From contig NZ_AUCC01000001.1 of NCBI RefSeq assembly GCF_000429565.1, forward strand, positions 56,002 through 120,001: 64,000 bases of DNA, given 5' to 3'. The notes below the pieces were generated by a model. That model saw nothing but the letters and a program-made list of their open reading frames with translations. It did not search any database and had not been told where the DNA came from. Positions 18,975-31,891 of the stretch are shown here, in pieces. This DNA comes from Arsenophonus nasoniae DSM 15247 (GTDB lineage Bacteria > Pseudomonadota > Gammaproteobacteria > Enterobacterales > Enterobacteriaceae). Each line of letters starts with the position of its first letter. Position 1 is the stretch's first letter. The position numbers were made by a program, and so were the translations under genes.

Positions 18975-20909
18975 TTAATTAATACGACTTAGACTATCCT
19001 TAGCAATAACCTGAAAATCATTGAAATTTCTACTATTAATTAGTCTCTTGGTTGCTTTTTCTTTGACGAAAGTAACAAATAACTCATAAATAGCGATTGC
19101 TTCTTCATAATCAGCTTTACTAATGGCTAGCAGAAAAATGACATTAGCCACTTCCTTGGTTTCTGCATTCCACTCGATCCCTTGTGGTGAAATTATCGTA
19201 ACAACCACCGTTTTATTTGCCAATAAACCTAATGAGTGAGGTAAGGCAATACCTTCGCCTAGTAAGGTTGACACAATGGATTCTCGTTCGATCAGCGATG
19301 GATAAAAATCGCTAGTGACATAACCATCGGCTTGAAGTTTTTTACAGATTTTTTTAAATAGCGCTTCTTGGCTAATTTTTTCATTAAGTATGATGAAATA
19401 ACGTTCATCAAAGAATCGTTCAATAATATAAGGTTTGGTTTGGTTGATCATCGCTAACCGCCCAACCTGCTCCAGTTGATAAGGAGTCGGAAAGGGAGCG
19501 ATTTTCACCACTGGTTTATTTTTTTCCGCTAATCGAATGGTGGTAATGACAAAATCTTCATCGATGTTTTTTAAGGCTTCATATTCTTGTAATGATAGTG
19601 CACGATTAAATTTCAGTTGAGGAAATTCACGCATAATTTTGGTTTCTATAACCCGTACTGTTGAGTTGCCTGAATCAGTAACGACTAAAACCTGAGTTGG
19701 ACGATGTTGGCTGGTACCATAATTACATTCCAAACTTACTCCAATATGGACTGCTAGATAACCAAGCTCGTCTTCACTAATTGGGTAAGGAAGCAGGGTA
19801 CTAGCACTGCGTAGGGCATCGAGGGTGACATCATAAGCAAAAGGATAATATTGTTTGATATCGTTAAGTAACGGATTCGGGGTATTAATATTAAATTGTA
19901 AACGAGTCAATAAGGTGGCGAGATGGGTGGTCAAGTCACGTTTTAGTTTCTCATCATTGCGTAAATCGTAATTATATGAATCGTTTATATATTGCAAAAT
20001 ATGATCAAGTAATTTGGTATGTAAACCTGTTTTTTGCGTGGGCGGTTCATTACCAATAATACGTTGAGCAGCTAGCTGTGTGCATAAGTAAGCTTGTTCT
20101 GCTTTTGATAGATCACCACCGAGAAAGTAAATCAGTCCGTTAGAAATCTCTTTGACCGCGTTTTGAATAACAGGATCCATTTCATTATTAATAAAAGTGG
20201 TTAATTCACGGCCACGAGTAATACGCAAGATAGTGGTAGCACAATTAAAGATAAGATATTGGTGGCCTTCGTTAGTTAGTCGAATATCAAAGCGGCTAAG
20301 GCTATTTTGCAATACTTTATCAATATAGGTTAAATCAATATTATCAAGATAGGTCATACTAAATTTAGCGATGTCTTTATTTATTTCCTGGGAGAAACGC
20401 CGCCATAATATTTCGGTAATACAAGTACGAATGGCCCATTCATTACCACTTAATCGTATCCCTTGATGTGGAATACCTTCCAACTGAATGTCATGTTTAT
20501 GCAAATATTCTCTGACAATACTCATATCCTGCTGTATGGTACCGCGACTGATAAACCATTTTTCTGCAATATCATCAAGTTTAACGGGTAATGGCAACAT
20601 TAAAAGCTTTAATAATAATGCATCAACTCGATCTTTCGCTGTACGCGGAATATTTTCATCATCCGCTATTTTTTCCGTTTTGATGGTAGCAAAAAGGGCT
20701 TCGTTATTAATTTTTAAATGGTATCCGTTGCCGCGCTCATAAACGATGCACGCATCATAATCCTGCAAATATTCATTTAATTCGTTGATGTCTGAACGTA
20801 TGGTGCGCGTTGAAACACCAAAACGTTTAGCAAGTTCTTCTTGCGATACAATTTCGGTCTGAATATTAGTAAAAATTTGATGGATACGTTGATTTGTAAA
20901 AACAGCCAC
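18975..20909 (-). CDS. PRD-containing BglG/MtlR-family transcriptional activator
   Basis: This 644-residue PTS-controlled regulator presumably drives the adjacent operon. In order there are: an N-terminal HTH (SQEELAKRFGVSTRTIRSDI), a second HTH (KLDDIAEKWFISRGTIQQDM, about 110-130), PRD1 (EGHQYLIFNC), PRD2 (DELGYLAVHIGVSLE), a Gat-type EIIB-like domain and a C-terminal EIIA-like domain with GIALPHSLG. The EIIB loop reads VVTDSGNST, lacking the phosphorylatable cysteine; the EIIA histidine is kept. The GTG start at 20909 has GAAAGG eight bases upstream. The same orientation as the operon suggests coregulation. Confidence 0.88.
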   Translation of the reverse strand: MAVFTNQRIHQIFTNIQTEIVSQEELAKRFGVSTRTIRSDINELNEYLQDYDACIVYERGNGYHLKINNEALFATIKTEKIADDENIPRTAKDRVDALLLKLLMLPLPVKLDDIAEKWFISRGTIQQDMSIVREYLHKHDIQLEGIPHQGIRLSGNEWAIRTCITEILWRRFSQEINKDIAKFSMTYLDNIDLTYIDKVLQNSLSRFDIRLTNEGHQYLIFNCATTILRITRGRELTTFINNEMDPVIQNAVKEISNGLIYFLGGDLSKAEQAYLCTQLAAQRIIGNEPPTQKTGLHTKLLDHILQYINDSYNYDLRNDEKLKRDLTTHLATLLTRLQFNINTPNPLLNDIKQYYPFAYDVTLDALRSASTLLPYPISEDELGYLAVHIGVSLECNYGTSQHRPTQVLVVTDSGNSTVRVIETKIMREFPQLKFNRALSLQEYEALKNIDEDFVITTIRLAEKNKPVVKIAPFPTPYQLEQVGRLAMINQTKPYIIERFFDERYFIILNEKISQEALFKKICKKLQADGYVTSDFYPSLIERESIVSTLLGEGIALPHSLGLLANKTVVVTIISPQGIEWNAETKEVANVIFLLAISKADYEEAIAIYELFVTFVKEKATKRLINSRNFNDFQVIAKDSLSRIN

Positions 20910-21104
20910 GAGTTATACCTTTCAATTAATAAAATAGAAAAGTTGTTTGTGATTGAAGATGATATCCTAGTTAAAAACTTGATGAAAAGGTTATCACTGA
21001 CATCCAAATAAATTATATCTATTAAAAACTCTATTTATTCTATCACTTTTATTTGCTGTCGATCTTTTTATTAAATACTTTATTGAAAGTTATCAATTTT
21101 ATGT

Positions 21105-21806
21105 TTAATTTAAATAAATCAATATGCCACGAAAATCTGTTTGGGCAGTTAATTTTACCTTTTGTTCCTGCATCAAAAATGCACCATCACTATAGTCAAT
21201 ATAAGCTATTTTGTGAATATTGTTTTCTAATTTGATTATTCCTGTAATTGAATATAGATAACTATTTTTCTCTTTCAGGTTAAGCGTTATATTTTGTTCC
21301 ATTTTTAAATAAATATGGCTAATCCAAGTTTGTTGTCGAATTTTTAAGCTCTTCTCCGAACCATTTGGTGAAGCAAGTAATGTCAATGCATTATTATTAA
21401 CCAGTTTACGTTTTTGGGGTGGGTGGCAGAAATATTCAACGCAGGCATTAATCCATAACTGTAATTGTATTAACGGTTTTTCGTGATTAATATTGTGTTC
21501 GCTATAACTTATATTATGTAACGGAGATATAAGTAAGCACTCATTTTCAGATTGATAAATGCGATTTCCTTCACTATCGTGGAATTCAGCCTCACCCTGT
21601 AAAACCAAATTAATGATATCGATATTGGGATAGGTTTTGGCCCGGCAGGCCGCCTTTGGCGCGATAGTTTCTCGATTTAATACTCGCAAAGCACCGTAAT
21701 GGGTAAAATTAGGATCAAAATAGTGACCAAAAGAGAAGGTATACTGTGCTTGTAACCAACCAAAATCAGCATGACCACACTCTTTTTCTATTCTAGGAAT
21801 TATCAT
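21105..21806 (-). CDS. yhaK: Pirin-like bicupin YhaK
   Basis: This 233-residue cytoplasmic bicupin is related to pirins. It matches E. coli YhaK in detail: CGHADFGWLQAQYTFSFGHY, YPNIDIINLVLQGEAEFHD and ISYSEHNI. As in E. coli YhaK, the metal-binding histidines of active pirins such as YhhW are replaced (HPH becomes YPN, and the later His becomes Tyr), so quercetinase activity is unlikely. It is divergent from yhaJ, as in E. coli. E. coli YhaK has been discussed as a redox or nitrosative-stress sensor; the function remains uncertain. Confidence 0.9.
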   Translation of the reverse strand: MIIPRIEKECGHADFGWLQAQYTFSFGHYFDPNFTHYGALRVLNRETIAPKAACRAKTYPNIDIINLVLQGEAEFHDSEGNRIYQSENECLLISPLHNISYSEHNINHEKPLIQLQLWINACVEYFCHPPQKRKLVNNNALTLLASPNGSEKSLKIRQQTWISHIYLKMEQNITLNLKEKNSYLYSITGIIKLENNIHKIAYIDYSDGAFLMQEQKVKLTAQTDFRGILIYLN

Positions 21807-21918
21807 AGTAATTTTACCTTTCAGATAATTTATGATGAAAAATAATAATTAACTAGACGAAAAATTGTTAGCTAGTTAATCTGAGTTAAACATTCAAATT
21901 TCTTGATTGAGATCCTTT

Positions 21919-22836
21919 ATGAGTAAAGAGCGTGCACTAACATTAGATGCGTTACGCGTAATGAATGCCATTGACCGACGCGGAAGTTTTGCAGCAGCAG
22001 CTGATGAATTGGGTAAAGTCCCTTCTGCATTAAGTTATACGATGCAAAAATTAGAAGAAGAGCTTGATGTGGTACTCTTTGATCGTTCTGGCCATCGAAC
22101 TCGTTTTACGGATGTTGGTCGAATGTTATTGGAACGAGGGCGATTATTACTAGAAGCAGCAGATAAACTTGTGGTTGATGCTGAAGCATTAGCGCGTGGT
22201 TGGGAACCCTATCTTACTATTGTTTGTGAAGTCTTAATTCCCGTCTCAACACTTTTTCCTTTAGTCGATAAATTGGCACAAAAATCGGAAACACAACTCT
22301 CTTTATTAACTGAAGTATTAGCCGGTGCATGGGAATGTTTAGAAACCGGTAAAGCTGATATTGTGATTGCCCCTGATTTGCATTTTCGCTCCTCACCTGA
22401 AATTAATAGTCGTCGACTTTGTACTATTAATAATGTTTATGTTGCCAGTCCTGAGCATCCTATTCATCAAGAACCAGAGCCACTTTCCGATATGACACGG
22501 ATTAAATATCGTGGGATTGCCATTGCCGATACCGCCAAAGAACGGCCAGTCTTAACGGTACAGTTATTAGATAAACAGCAGAGATTAACAGTCAGTTCGA
22601 TCGATGAAAAACGTCGCGCTTTATTAGCTGGGTTAGGTGTAGCAACTATGCCTTATACGTTGGTTGAAAAAGATATTAAAGAGGGGCGATTACGTGTCGT
22701 GGGATCAGAACATAGCCATGAGACGAATATTATTATGGCTTGGCATCGTGGCAAAATTGGTGAAGCCAAATTTTGGTGCTTGCGTCAAATTCCTCAATTA
22801 TTTAATAGTGAACACTATATCGATCATTTTTGCTAA
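21919..22836 (+). CDS. yhaJ: LysR-type regulator YhaJ
   Basis: This is a LysR-type transcriptional regulator of 305 residues. The N-terminal winged HTH is RRGSFAAAADELGKVPSALS followed by YTMQKLEEELDVVLFDR; the C-terminal effector-binding domain begins near 90. Similarity to E. coli YhaJ is strong (for example LAGLGVATMPYTLVEKDI). The ATG at 21919 is preferred to the TTG at 21907. The 112-bp divergent region with yhaK is the likely autoregulatory site. E. coli YhaJ has been linked to yqjF induction and virulence gene control. Confidence 0.93.
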   Translation: MSKERALTLDALRVMNAIDRRGSFAAAADELGKVPSALSYTMQKLEEELDVVLFDRSGHRTRFTDVGRMLLERGRLLLEAADKLVVDAEALARGWEPYLTIVCEVLIPVSTLFPLVDKLAQKSETQLSLLTEVLAGAWECLETGKADIVIAPDLHFRSSPEINSRRLCTINNVYVASPEHPIHQEPEPLSDMTRIKYRGIAIADTAKERPVLTVQLLDKQQRLTVSSIDEKRRALLAGLGVATMPYTLVEKDIKEGRLRVVGSEHSHETNIIMAWHRGKIGEAKFWCLRQIPQLFNSEHYIDHFC

Positions 22837-22896
22837 AAATATTGGGTTAAATTTTACTTATGGACGATGGTGAAATTATCGCCCAAACTTTAAGTA

Positions 22897-23292
22897 TTAC
22901 CATTTTTTATTTAACCAGTGATCAATACTGAATTTGCCTGGTCCGAGAATGGCTAATAGCATATAGCCGCCAGCTATAGAGAGATCTTTTAAAAACATCA
23001 ATTGGTTATCGCCTTCGGCAAAGTTGAAGTGAAAAATAAAAGCGGTTAACAAACTAAAAGCAACGGTAAAAATAGCTGTGGTTCGAGTTAAAAACCCAAA
23101 TAGGATCGCTATGCCACCGCCAAACTCTAATAAAATCGTCAATGGGAGTAAAAATGCGGGGACACCCATAGCTTGCATATATTGCTGGGTTTCAATATAA
23201 CCACTACCAAGCTTACCGTAGCCGGCAAAAATAAATAACAGTGGCATTAAAATACGCGCCACTAAAATTGTGATATTTTCTATGTTTTTCAT
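22897..23292 (-). CDS. yqjF: DoxX family inner membrane protein YqjF
   Basis: This 131-residue DoxX-type inner-membrane protein has four predicted helices. Typical features are ARILMPLLFIFAGYGKLGSG and ILLEFGGGIAILFGFLTRT. In E. coli yqjF responds to aromatic electrophiles through YhaJ, whose gene is the convergent neighbour here. The biochemical role is not defined. Gene order relative to yqjK matches E. coli. Confidence 0.9.
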   Translation of the reverse strand: MKNIENITILVARILMPLLFIFAGYGKLGSGYIETQQYMQAMGVPAFLLPLTILLEFGGGIAILFGFLTRTTAIFTVAFSLLTAFIFHFNFAEGDNQLMFLKDLSIAGGYMLLAILGPGKFSIDHWLNKKW

Positions 23293-23513
23293 ATTGATCC
23301 TTCTTAAAGCATAATATTTAAAGTAAAGGGTTTTAATCTATAGTGGGCGTTTGGCCGCCAAGCAAGAACAGTTAATTGCTGTTTTATTTATAGTAAAGCC
23401 TAGATTATTAAAAATACTAGCTAGGAAAATTCAATCTCTTATGCAAAAAAATTGAATGAATTAATGCAGGTAATTTTTGGCGAAAGGGAGTATTTTACAA
23501 ATTTACGACTAGA

Positions 23514-23816
23514 TTAGGCTTTTTTTGCTATAAATGTTTGTAAAGTTTTAGCTATCCCCCAGACACCAATAGCGCGTCGACTGAGGCGATAAAGTTTTTT
23601 AGGATGACGAATATTATAGAGTGCAATTAATGAAAAACTTGCAATGACCAGTGGTTTGAAAGCGAGTATCTTTTGCCAAGTACGATCATAGGGTGCAGTA
23701 ATTGCTAACCAATGTTCAGAGGTTGCTGACAGCGCATTACGCTGCTGCTGAATATTGGTTAACAATTGCTGCTTTTTTAATACCAATTGTTTCGCTTTAC
23801 TCAGTTTCATGTTCAT
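23514..23816 (-). CDS. yqjK: YqjK-like protein
   Basis: This 100-residue protein of the YqjK family has a basic, coiled N-terminus (KAKQLVLKKQQLLTNIQQQR) and one possible membrane-associated segment near FKPLVIASFSLIALYNI. It overlaps yqjE by 20 bases, so the yqjD-yqjE-yqjK operon is translationally coupled. The function is unknown in E. coli as well. Two in-frame ATGs (MNM) are possible. Confidence 0.87.
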   Translation of the reverse strand: MNMKLSKAKQLVLKKQQLLTNIQQQRNALSATSEHWLAITAPYDRTWQKILAFKPLVIASFSLIALYNIRHPKKLYRLSRRAIGVWGIAKTLQTFIAKKA

Positions 23817-24204
23817 CCTGTTTTAACTGTTTGATATCCTGCTTTAATTGTTCACGTGTAGCCGCTAATAGAGACGTGCGATGGGCTATTTTTAATGTCC
23901 AGCAAGTACCTAATAATGCTAGGATAAGTAAAACAGCCGTTGTAATAGCAACCACTTGTATACGATAGGCGGGATCAACCATGAGAAAAACTAATACCAG
24001 CAAACTCATCAGGCCAAATGCGATTAATAGTAATGTGGTACCGGCTAATAAAATCAGTTGAACAAAGGTTTGCTTTTCTTGCTCGAGTTCGACTGCAACA
24101 AGTTGCAGTCGTGTCTCAACCATATTAATAAGAATAGAACCTATCCGTTGTAAGGTAGTTAGCAAGCCTTTAGCCGGCCCATCTGGATGTTGATTTTCTC
24201 GCAT
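23797..24204 (-). CDS. yqjE: Phage-holin-family-III protein YqjE
   Basis: This 135-residue inner-membrane protein has two transmembrane helices (LILLAGTTLLLIAFGLMSLL and ITTAVLLILALLGTCWTL) followed by a charged cytoplasmic tail. It is the YqjE family (DUF1469, holin superfamily III-like). It starts one base downstream of yqjD. In E. coli it is part of the stationary-phase yqjDEK operon. No lysis role is implied by this context. Confidence 0.9.
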   Translation of the reverse strand: MRENQHPDGPAKGLLTTLQRIGSILINMVETRLQLVAVELEQEKQTFVQLILLAGTTLLLIAFGLMSLLVLVFLMVDPAYRIQVVAITTAVLLILALLGTCWTLKIAHRTSLLAATREQLKQDIKQLKQDEHETE

Positions 24205-24205
24205 A

Positions 24206-24502
24206 TTAACGTCTAGCCAGTAAAATGCCTAATACCAGCCCGACAGCGGCACCTACGCCAACACCGGTCCATGGTTTTTCATGTACATAATCATCTGCCC
24301 GGCCAGCAACTTCCTTAGTTTGATCAATAATTTTACCACTGACATCACTCAGTTTTTGGCGAGAATCGTTTAACGCTTTTTCTGCTTTACGGCGAATTTT
24401 ATCAATTTCTGCTTTGGACTTATTTTCTGTATTGTTCAAAACTTCTTCCAAAGAATCAGCTAATGATTTTAATTCTGTACGTAGGTTTTCGGTATTTTTC
24501 AT
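24206..24502 (-). CDS. yqjD: DUF883 membrane-anchored ribosome-binding protein YqjD
   Basis: This 98-residue tail-anchored protein has a long charged helix (about 5-70) and the C-terminal glycine-rich membrane segment GVGVGAAVGLVLGILLARR typical of the ElaB/YqjD/YgaM family. In E. coli YqjD binds 70S/100S ribosomes at the inner membrane in stationary phase. It heads the yqjDEK operon. ElaB is the paralog alternative; context favours YqjD. Confidence 0.9.
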   Translation of the reverse strand: MKNTENLRTELKSLADSLEEVLNNTENKSKAEIDKIRRKAEKALNDSRQKLSDVSGKIIDQTKEVAGRADDYVHEKPWTGVGVGAAVGLVLGILLARR

Positions 24503-24726
24503 AACGTTAACCTCTTTTCAATAAAGATCGTTAATTTTTATCACTCTTGTTCTTTGAGAATAGTAAAAGATCCAATAAAATCAATCTATATCTCATTAAA
24601 GGTAATTTAAAATTTGTTATATTGAAATATAAAAATAACTATATTGGTATGACAATTTGATAAACAGTTTGACTGAAAGGAATGCTGTTACTAGGGAAGT
24701 AGGCAACAGCATAAATTAAGTTGGAT

Positions 24727-25395
24727 TTAGGGATTACGGCGATTAAATTTTTTCTTTAATACTACGGCTATACTGCCTATTAGACCAATAAAAAGCAAGA
24801 CAACCGGGATCAGCATCAAGATGCTCATAATTTGGCGTTCATAGTATTGAAAGAGTGGACTTTTACCGAATACATAACCAATAGTGGTTAAAATCAATAC
24901 CCAAAGTAACCCACTAAGCCAATTAAAAAACTGGAAGCGTCCATTAGGTAAACCGGATAGGCCGGCGATGGTAGGGAGAACTGTCCTGATAAAAGCAAGA
25001 AAACGGCCAATAAGCAGTGCTGCCAAACCATGGCGATGGAAAAGGCCATAAGCTCGCTGGTGATAATGTTCAGGTAGATGAGAGAGCCAGCTTTGCACAA
25101 TTTTATTGTTTTCTAGCCATTTACCTTGCAGATATCCTATCCAGCAACCCAAACTGGCACCTGCAGTTAAGATAAAGATTGTTAATGGATAATTGATAGT
25201 GTCTTTGGCTATTAGGACACCGACTAGGATAAGCAAACTGTCACCAGGTAAAAAAGCGGCAGGTAATATTCCATTTTCCAAAAATAATATTGCAAACAAT
25301 ATAATGTAGATAGCCCATACCAATGAAGGATTCATTAGCATATTGTAATCTTGATGCCAGAGTGCAAAAAAAAGTTCTTTAACTAATTCCATCAA
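24727..25395 (-). CDS. yqjA: DedA family membrane protein YqjA
   Basis: This 222-residue DedA/SNARE-associated-fold inner-membrane protein is needed in E. coli for osmotic and alkaline tolerance and for envelope lipid homeostasis. The DedA signature is clear: ENGILPAAFLPGDSLLILVG and GRFLAFIRTVLPTIAGLSG, with the conserved arginines. E. coli yqjB, which normally follows, is absent here. The region downstream leads to yqjD after 224 bases. Confidence 0.94.
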   Translation of the reverse strand: MMELVKELFFALWHQDYNMLMNPSLVWAIYIILFAILFLENGILPAAFLPGDSLLILVGVLIAKDTINYPLTIFILTAGASLGCWIGYLQGKWLENNKIVQSWLSHLPEHYHQRAYGLFHRHGLAALLIGRFLAFIRTVLPTIAGLSGLPNGRFQFFNWLSGLLWVLILTTIGYVFGKSPLFQYYERQIMSILMLIPVVLLFIGLIGSIAVVLKKKFNRRNP

Positions 25396-25687
25396 GTGTT
25401 TCCTAAATACCGTTATCTTTAAACCTAATTGGCAGTTATTACCTATTATCCCTTATTAGAGATAATGTGATTCTAGTTAAAAAGGTTGTAATATGAGCTT
25501 AAATATTAAATTCAGATATAAGCATAATATATTAGACTAATCAGATACTCTAACAAAATCATAAATAACTAAATAGTAAATTTTCGGTGAAATTGACTTT
25601 CTATTTAATATTTTATTTTTTTACAATTCATGAAATACATTTACCAATATCTTGTGTTTCGCTAGCAAATCTTTTATTTTATTAGCT

Positions 25688-25826
25688 AGCAAAGGGGAGT
25701 AACTTCTTTAGCCGGTTTGTCGTCATTACGGTGTTATGCACCCGGTAGCCGGGCATCACAGGTGAATATCAACGTCGCTTTTGTGTTGTAAGTGAGACCT
25801 TGCCAGTAGGCAAGGTTTACTTATAA
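25688..25826 (+). promoter_or_regulatory. yybP-ykoY manganese riboswitch
   Basis: The leader contains the conserved blocks AAAGGGGAGTAACTTC (25691-25706), TGTCGTCATTACGGTG, CCCGGTAGCCGGGCATCAC and GTGAGACCTTGCC, with the GGCAAGG partner forming a strong hairpin at 25789-25825. This matches the alx leader (pH-responsive element) of E. coli, an Mn2+-sensing RNA. Its position directly upstream of alx supports the call. Confidence 0.93.
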
Positions 25827-25871
25827 TTTAAATTAGTGGAATAGAAACCTATGAAGACTAAAATGGATTAT

Positions 25872-25906
25872 AACGGCTGAGCCTTCTGTGGGGTTCGGCC
25901 GTTTTT
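25872..25906 (+). terminator. Regulated terminator hairpin in the alx leader
   Basis: The hairpin pairs AACGGC with GCCGTT and GAGCC with GGGTTC, and is followed by TTTTT just before the alx ribosome-binding site (TAGGAG). It lies between the riboswitch aptamer and the start codon, so it is a candidate expression platform. Confidence 0.75.
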
Positions 25907-25923
25907 CGTTTCTAGGAGCTAAT

Positions 25924-26880
25924 ATGCATTCTGTTGGTACTCCCGTATTATGGGTAATTTTTACTATTGTTATTGCGGTTATGTTACTTATTGATATTTC
26001 TTTACAGAGTAAGCATAAGGGAAGAGAAATAACAGTAAGACAGGCTATTACATGGAGTTTAATTTGGATTAGTTTGGCATTATTGTTTGCCTTAGGTCTA
26101 TGGTTTTATTTTAAACAGACAACTAGCCTAACGATTGCTAACCGTCAAACAATGGCTTTTTTAACCGGTTATTTACTGGAAAAAGCATTGGCTGTTGATA
26201 ATGTATTTGTTTGGTTAATGTTATTTAATTATTTTTCAATACCGGTGAATTTACAGCGCCGAGTACTTATCTATGGCGTGTTGGGTGCGATAGTATTGCG
26301 TACTATTATGATCTTTACAGGCAGTTGGCTAGTCTCACAATTTCATTGGATTTTGTATCTTTTTGGCATTTTTCTACTCTTCACTGGTATTAAAATGTTC
26401 TTCGTTAAAGAAAATGATCAATCAATTGATAAAAAACCCTTAGTAAAATGGCTAGGTTCTCATTTACGCATGACAAATACCTTACATGGGAAGTGTTTTT
26501 TTATTCGTCAACAAGGCATTTTATTAGCGACTCCGTTGATTATGGTATTAATTTTAGTTGAGATTAGTGACATTATTTTCGCGGTGGATAGCATACCGGC
26601 TATTTTTGCAGTAACAACAGATCCATTTATTGTATTAACTTCAAATCTATTTGCGATTTTAGGTTTGCGGGCGATGTATTTTGTTTTATCGGGTATTGCT
26701 GAAAAATTCTCTATGCTAAAATATGGGCTATCTATTATCTTAATTTTTATTGGCATAAAAATGTTATTAATGGATATATTTCATATTCCGACCGCTGTTT
26801 CACTGAGTATTGTTGCCGGTATTTTAACATTAACGATGCTCATTAATCTTATTGTTAATAAATATAAAAAATATATTTAA
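25924..26880 (+). CDS. alx: TerC-family manganese exporter Alx
   Basis: Alx is a TerC-family inner-membrane protein that in E. coli exports Mn2+ and is induced at alkaline pH through its leader RNA. It is 318 residues with about nine transmembrane helices. Acidic membrane motifs typical of TerC are present: [16 protein letters not shown] and [19 protein letters not shown]. The ATG at 25924 ([13 protein letters not shown]) follows TAGGAG; upstream in-frame codons lie in the terminator hairpin and are rejected. A TATCCCTTT/AAAGGGATA inverted repeat with a T-rich tail downstream (26915-26967) may terminate it. Confidence 0.95.
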   Translation: MHSVGTPVLWVIFTIVIAVMLLIDISLQSKHKGREITVRQAITWSLIWISLALLFALGLWFYFKQTTSLTIANRQTMAFLTGYLLEKALAVDNVFVWLMLFNYFSIPVNLQRRVLIYGVLGAIVLRTIMIFTGSWLVSQFHWILYLFGIFLLFTGIKMFFVKENDQSIDKKPLVKWLGSHLRMTNTLHGKCFFIRQQGILLATPLIMVLILVEISDIIFAVDSIPAIFAVTTDPFIVLTSNLFAILGLRAMYFVLSGIAEKFSMLKYGLSIILIFIGIKMLLMDIFHIPTAVSLSIVAGILTLTMLINLIVNKYKKYI

Positions 26881-26914
26881 TCATTAAATAATATCTTTAA
26901 ATATTATAATACTG

Positions 26915-26967
26915 TATCCCTTTATATTGATTAATAATGGTAAAAAGGGATATGGCTATTTTTTCTA
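26915..26967 (+). terminator. Possible terminator after alx
   Basis: TATCCCTTT (26915-26923) pairs with AAAGGGATA about 20 bases later, followed by GGCTATTTTTTCT. The loop is long, so the call is tentative. The rest of the interval to 27406 shows nothing I can support as a gene. Confidence 0.4.
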
Positions 26968-27406
26968 TTAGTTAAATTAGTTCTACGGGTTAATTCATTA
27001 ATAAAACAGTTAGTTGTTTATCTAATCAATCTGTTTTTATATACGATGGTATCTTTTTATCCAGACTAGAGTAAATACAATATTTTTATAGCCATAAAAC
27101 AATTGTCATGACTATAGAAAAAGCATGTTGGCTGATTGTCTTATATCGTACATGAAGTTTAATAAAGTAAAGACTATTTAATTTAAATGCTGTATTACTT
27201 TTGCGAAGCTTGGGGTTAATGGCATGCAGAATGATAATTTTTTTAACGACAGTTTATTAGTTTCTTGGGAGTGGTTACGCTTATTTAAGTATGAATATTG
27301 GTTATTTCTTCGATTGTTAACCATAAAAGAGGCCAGAAAACCTATAGTCGGCCTATTCAATTGCTGCCTTTCTGATGGCTATATCAACGATTATTGGTGT
27401 TTTTCT

Positions 27407-30964
<3,558 letters not shown>

Positions 30965-31015
30965 ATGTTTTTCGTAAAAAATTTATTTTTATCAGATTTT
31001 CATATAGGAGATAAT

Positions 31016-31891
31016 ATGTTTTTCTCAAAAAGAGTTGAGCAATTTATAACTATTGCCCAAAAAGGAACTTTTAAAGAAGCGGCAGATGAGTTATGTATAT
31101 CTCCTTCTGCCCTTAGTAAGGGAATGAAGGAAATAGAGGGGCAGTTAGGTGTTCAACTTTTTCGACACTCAGGAAGAGGAGCAAGATTAACTTCTAATGG
31201 GGAAAAATTATATCAAGAATTATTTCCACATTATCAAGATGTAAGTGCTACAACAAAAAAATTAATGTTAGGTTTTTCTAGTAAAAAAGAGTCTGTTATT
31301 AATATAGCGACAGATGATGCATATTTTCCTGATCTGGCATCAATAATATCAAAAATAGACTCAATTGAATCGGGAATTCTTGTTGATATTAAGAAGTATT
31401 CTAATCATTTAATATCAGATATTATATGTCGTATTCAGGCAGATATTTTTATTGGTTCAAGAGAAGAGGAGAATTTACCTGCTAATATTGAAAGCTTAGC
31501 ACTATCTTCTAAGTTAGAGTTAGGTGCGGCTGAAGATATTATAAATAGCTATAAAGATAAAATGGAATTACTGCTTAATAATAATATTATACAAACAGAA
31601 AGTATGTTGTTATCGAAAGGTTTTGAAAGAATAAAAAATCTATTAATGGATAAGCATAAAAAAAATATAATTTCAGTTCCAAGTATTGATGATGTTTTTC
31701 AGATATTAGGCGATGGAAAAGGTATTTCGTTTATTCCTAAATCCAATAAAAATATATCATTAGGTAAGCAACATAAAGTGAATTTTGCTATTCCTCCCGC
31801 ACCTTTCAATATTGAAGTTCGTGGCAAATTATATTATAAGGCTGAAAAAAAAGAATCTTTACAATGGCTTATCGATTTAATATGTGATTAA
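31016..31891 (+). CDS. LysR-type transcriptional regulator
   Basis: This 291-residue LTTR has the N-terminal HTH AQKGTFKEAADELCISPSAL followed by SKGMKEIEGQLGVQLFRHSG. Its C-terminal domain is diverged and AT-coded. I choose the ATG at 31016, which has TAGGAG nine bases upstream and places the HTH at the normal N-terminal distance. The in-frame ATG at 30965 would add 17 residues. The two candidate starts share the 16-base repeat AGATAATATGTTTTTC at 30958 and 31009. The target is unknown; the nearest candidates are the glycosyltransferase/radical SAM operon or the two-repeat gene. Confidence 0.87.
   Translation: MFFSKRVEQFITIAQKGTFKEAADELCISPSALSKGMKEIEGQLGVQLFRHSGRGARLTSNGEKLYQELFPHYQDVSATTKKLMLGFSSKKESVINIATDDAYFPDLASIISKIDSIESGILVDIKKYSNHLISDIICRIQADIFIGSREEENLPANIESLALSSKLELGAAEDIINSYKDKMELLLNNNIIQTESMLLSKGFERIKNLLMDKHKKNIISVPSIDDVFQILGDGKGISFIPKSNKNISLGKQHKVNFAIPPAPFNIEVRGKLYYKAEKKESLQWLIDLICD

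Noticed and set aside
21105..21806. Annotation of YhaK as an active quercetin dioxygenase/pirin
   Set aside because: The metal-binding histidines are replaced, as in E. coli YhaK, so enzymatic activity is not supported.
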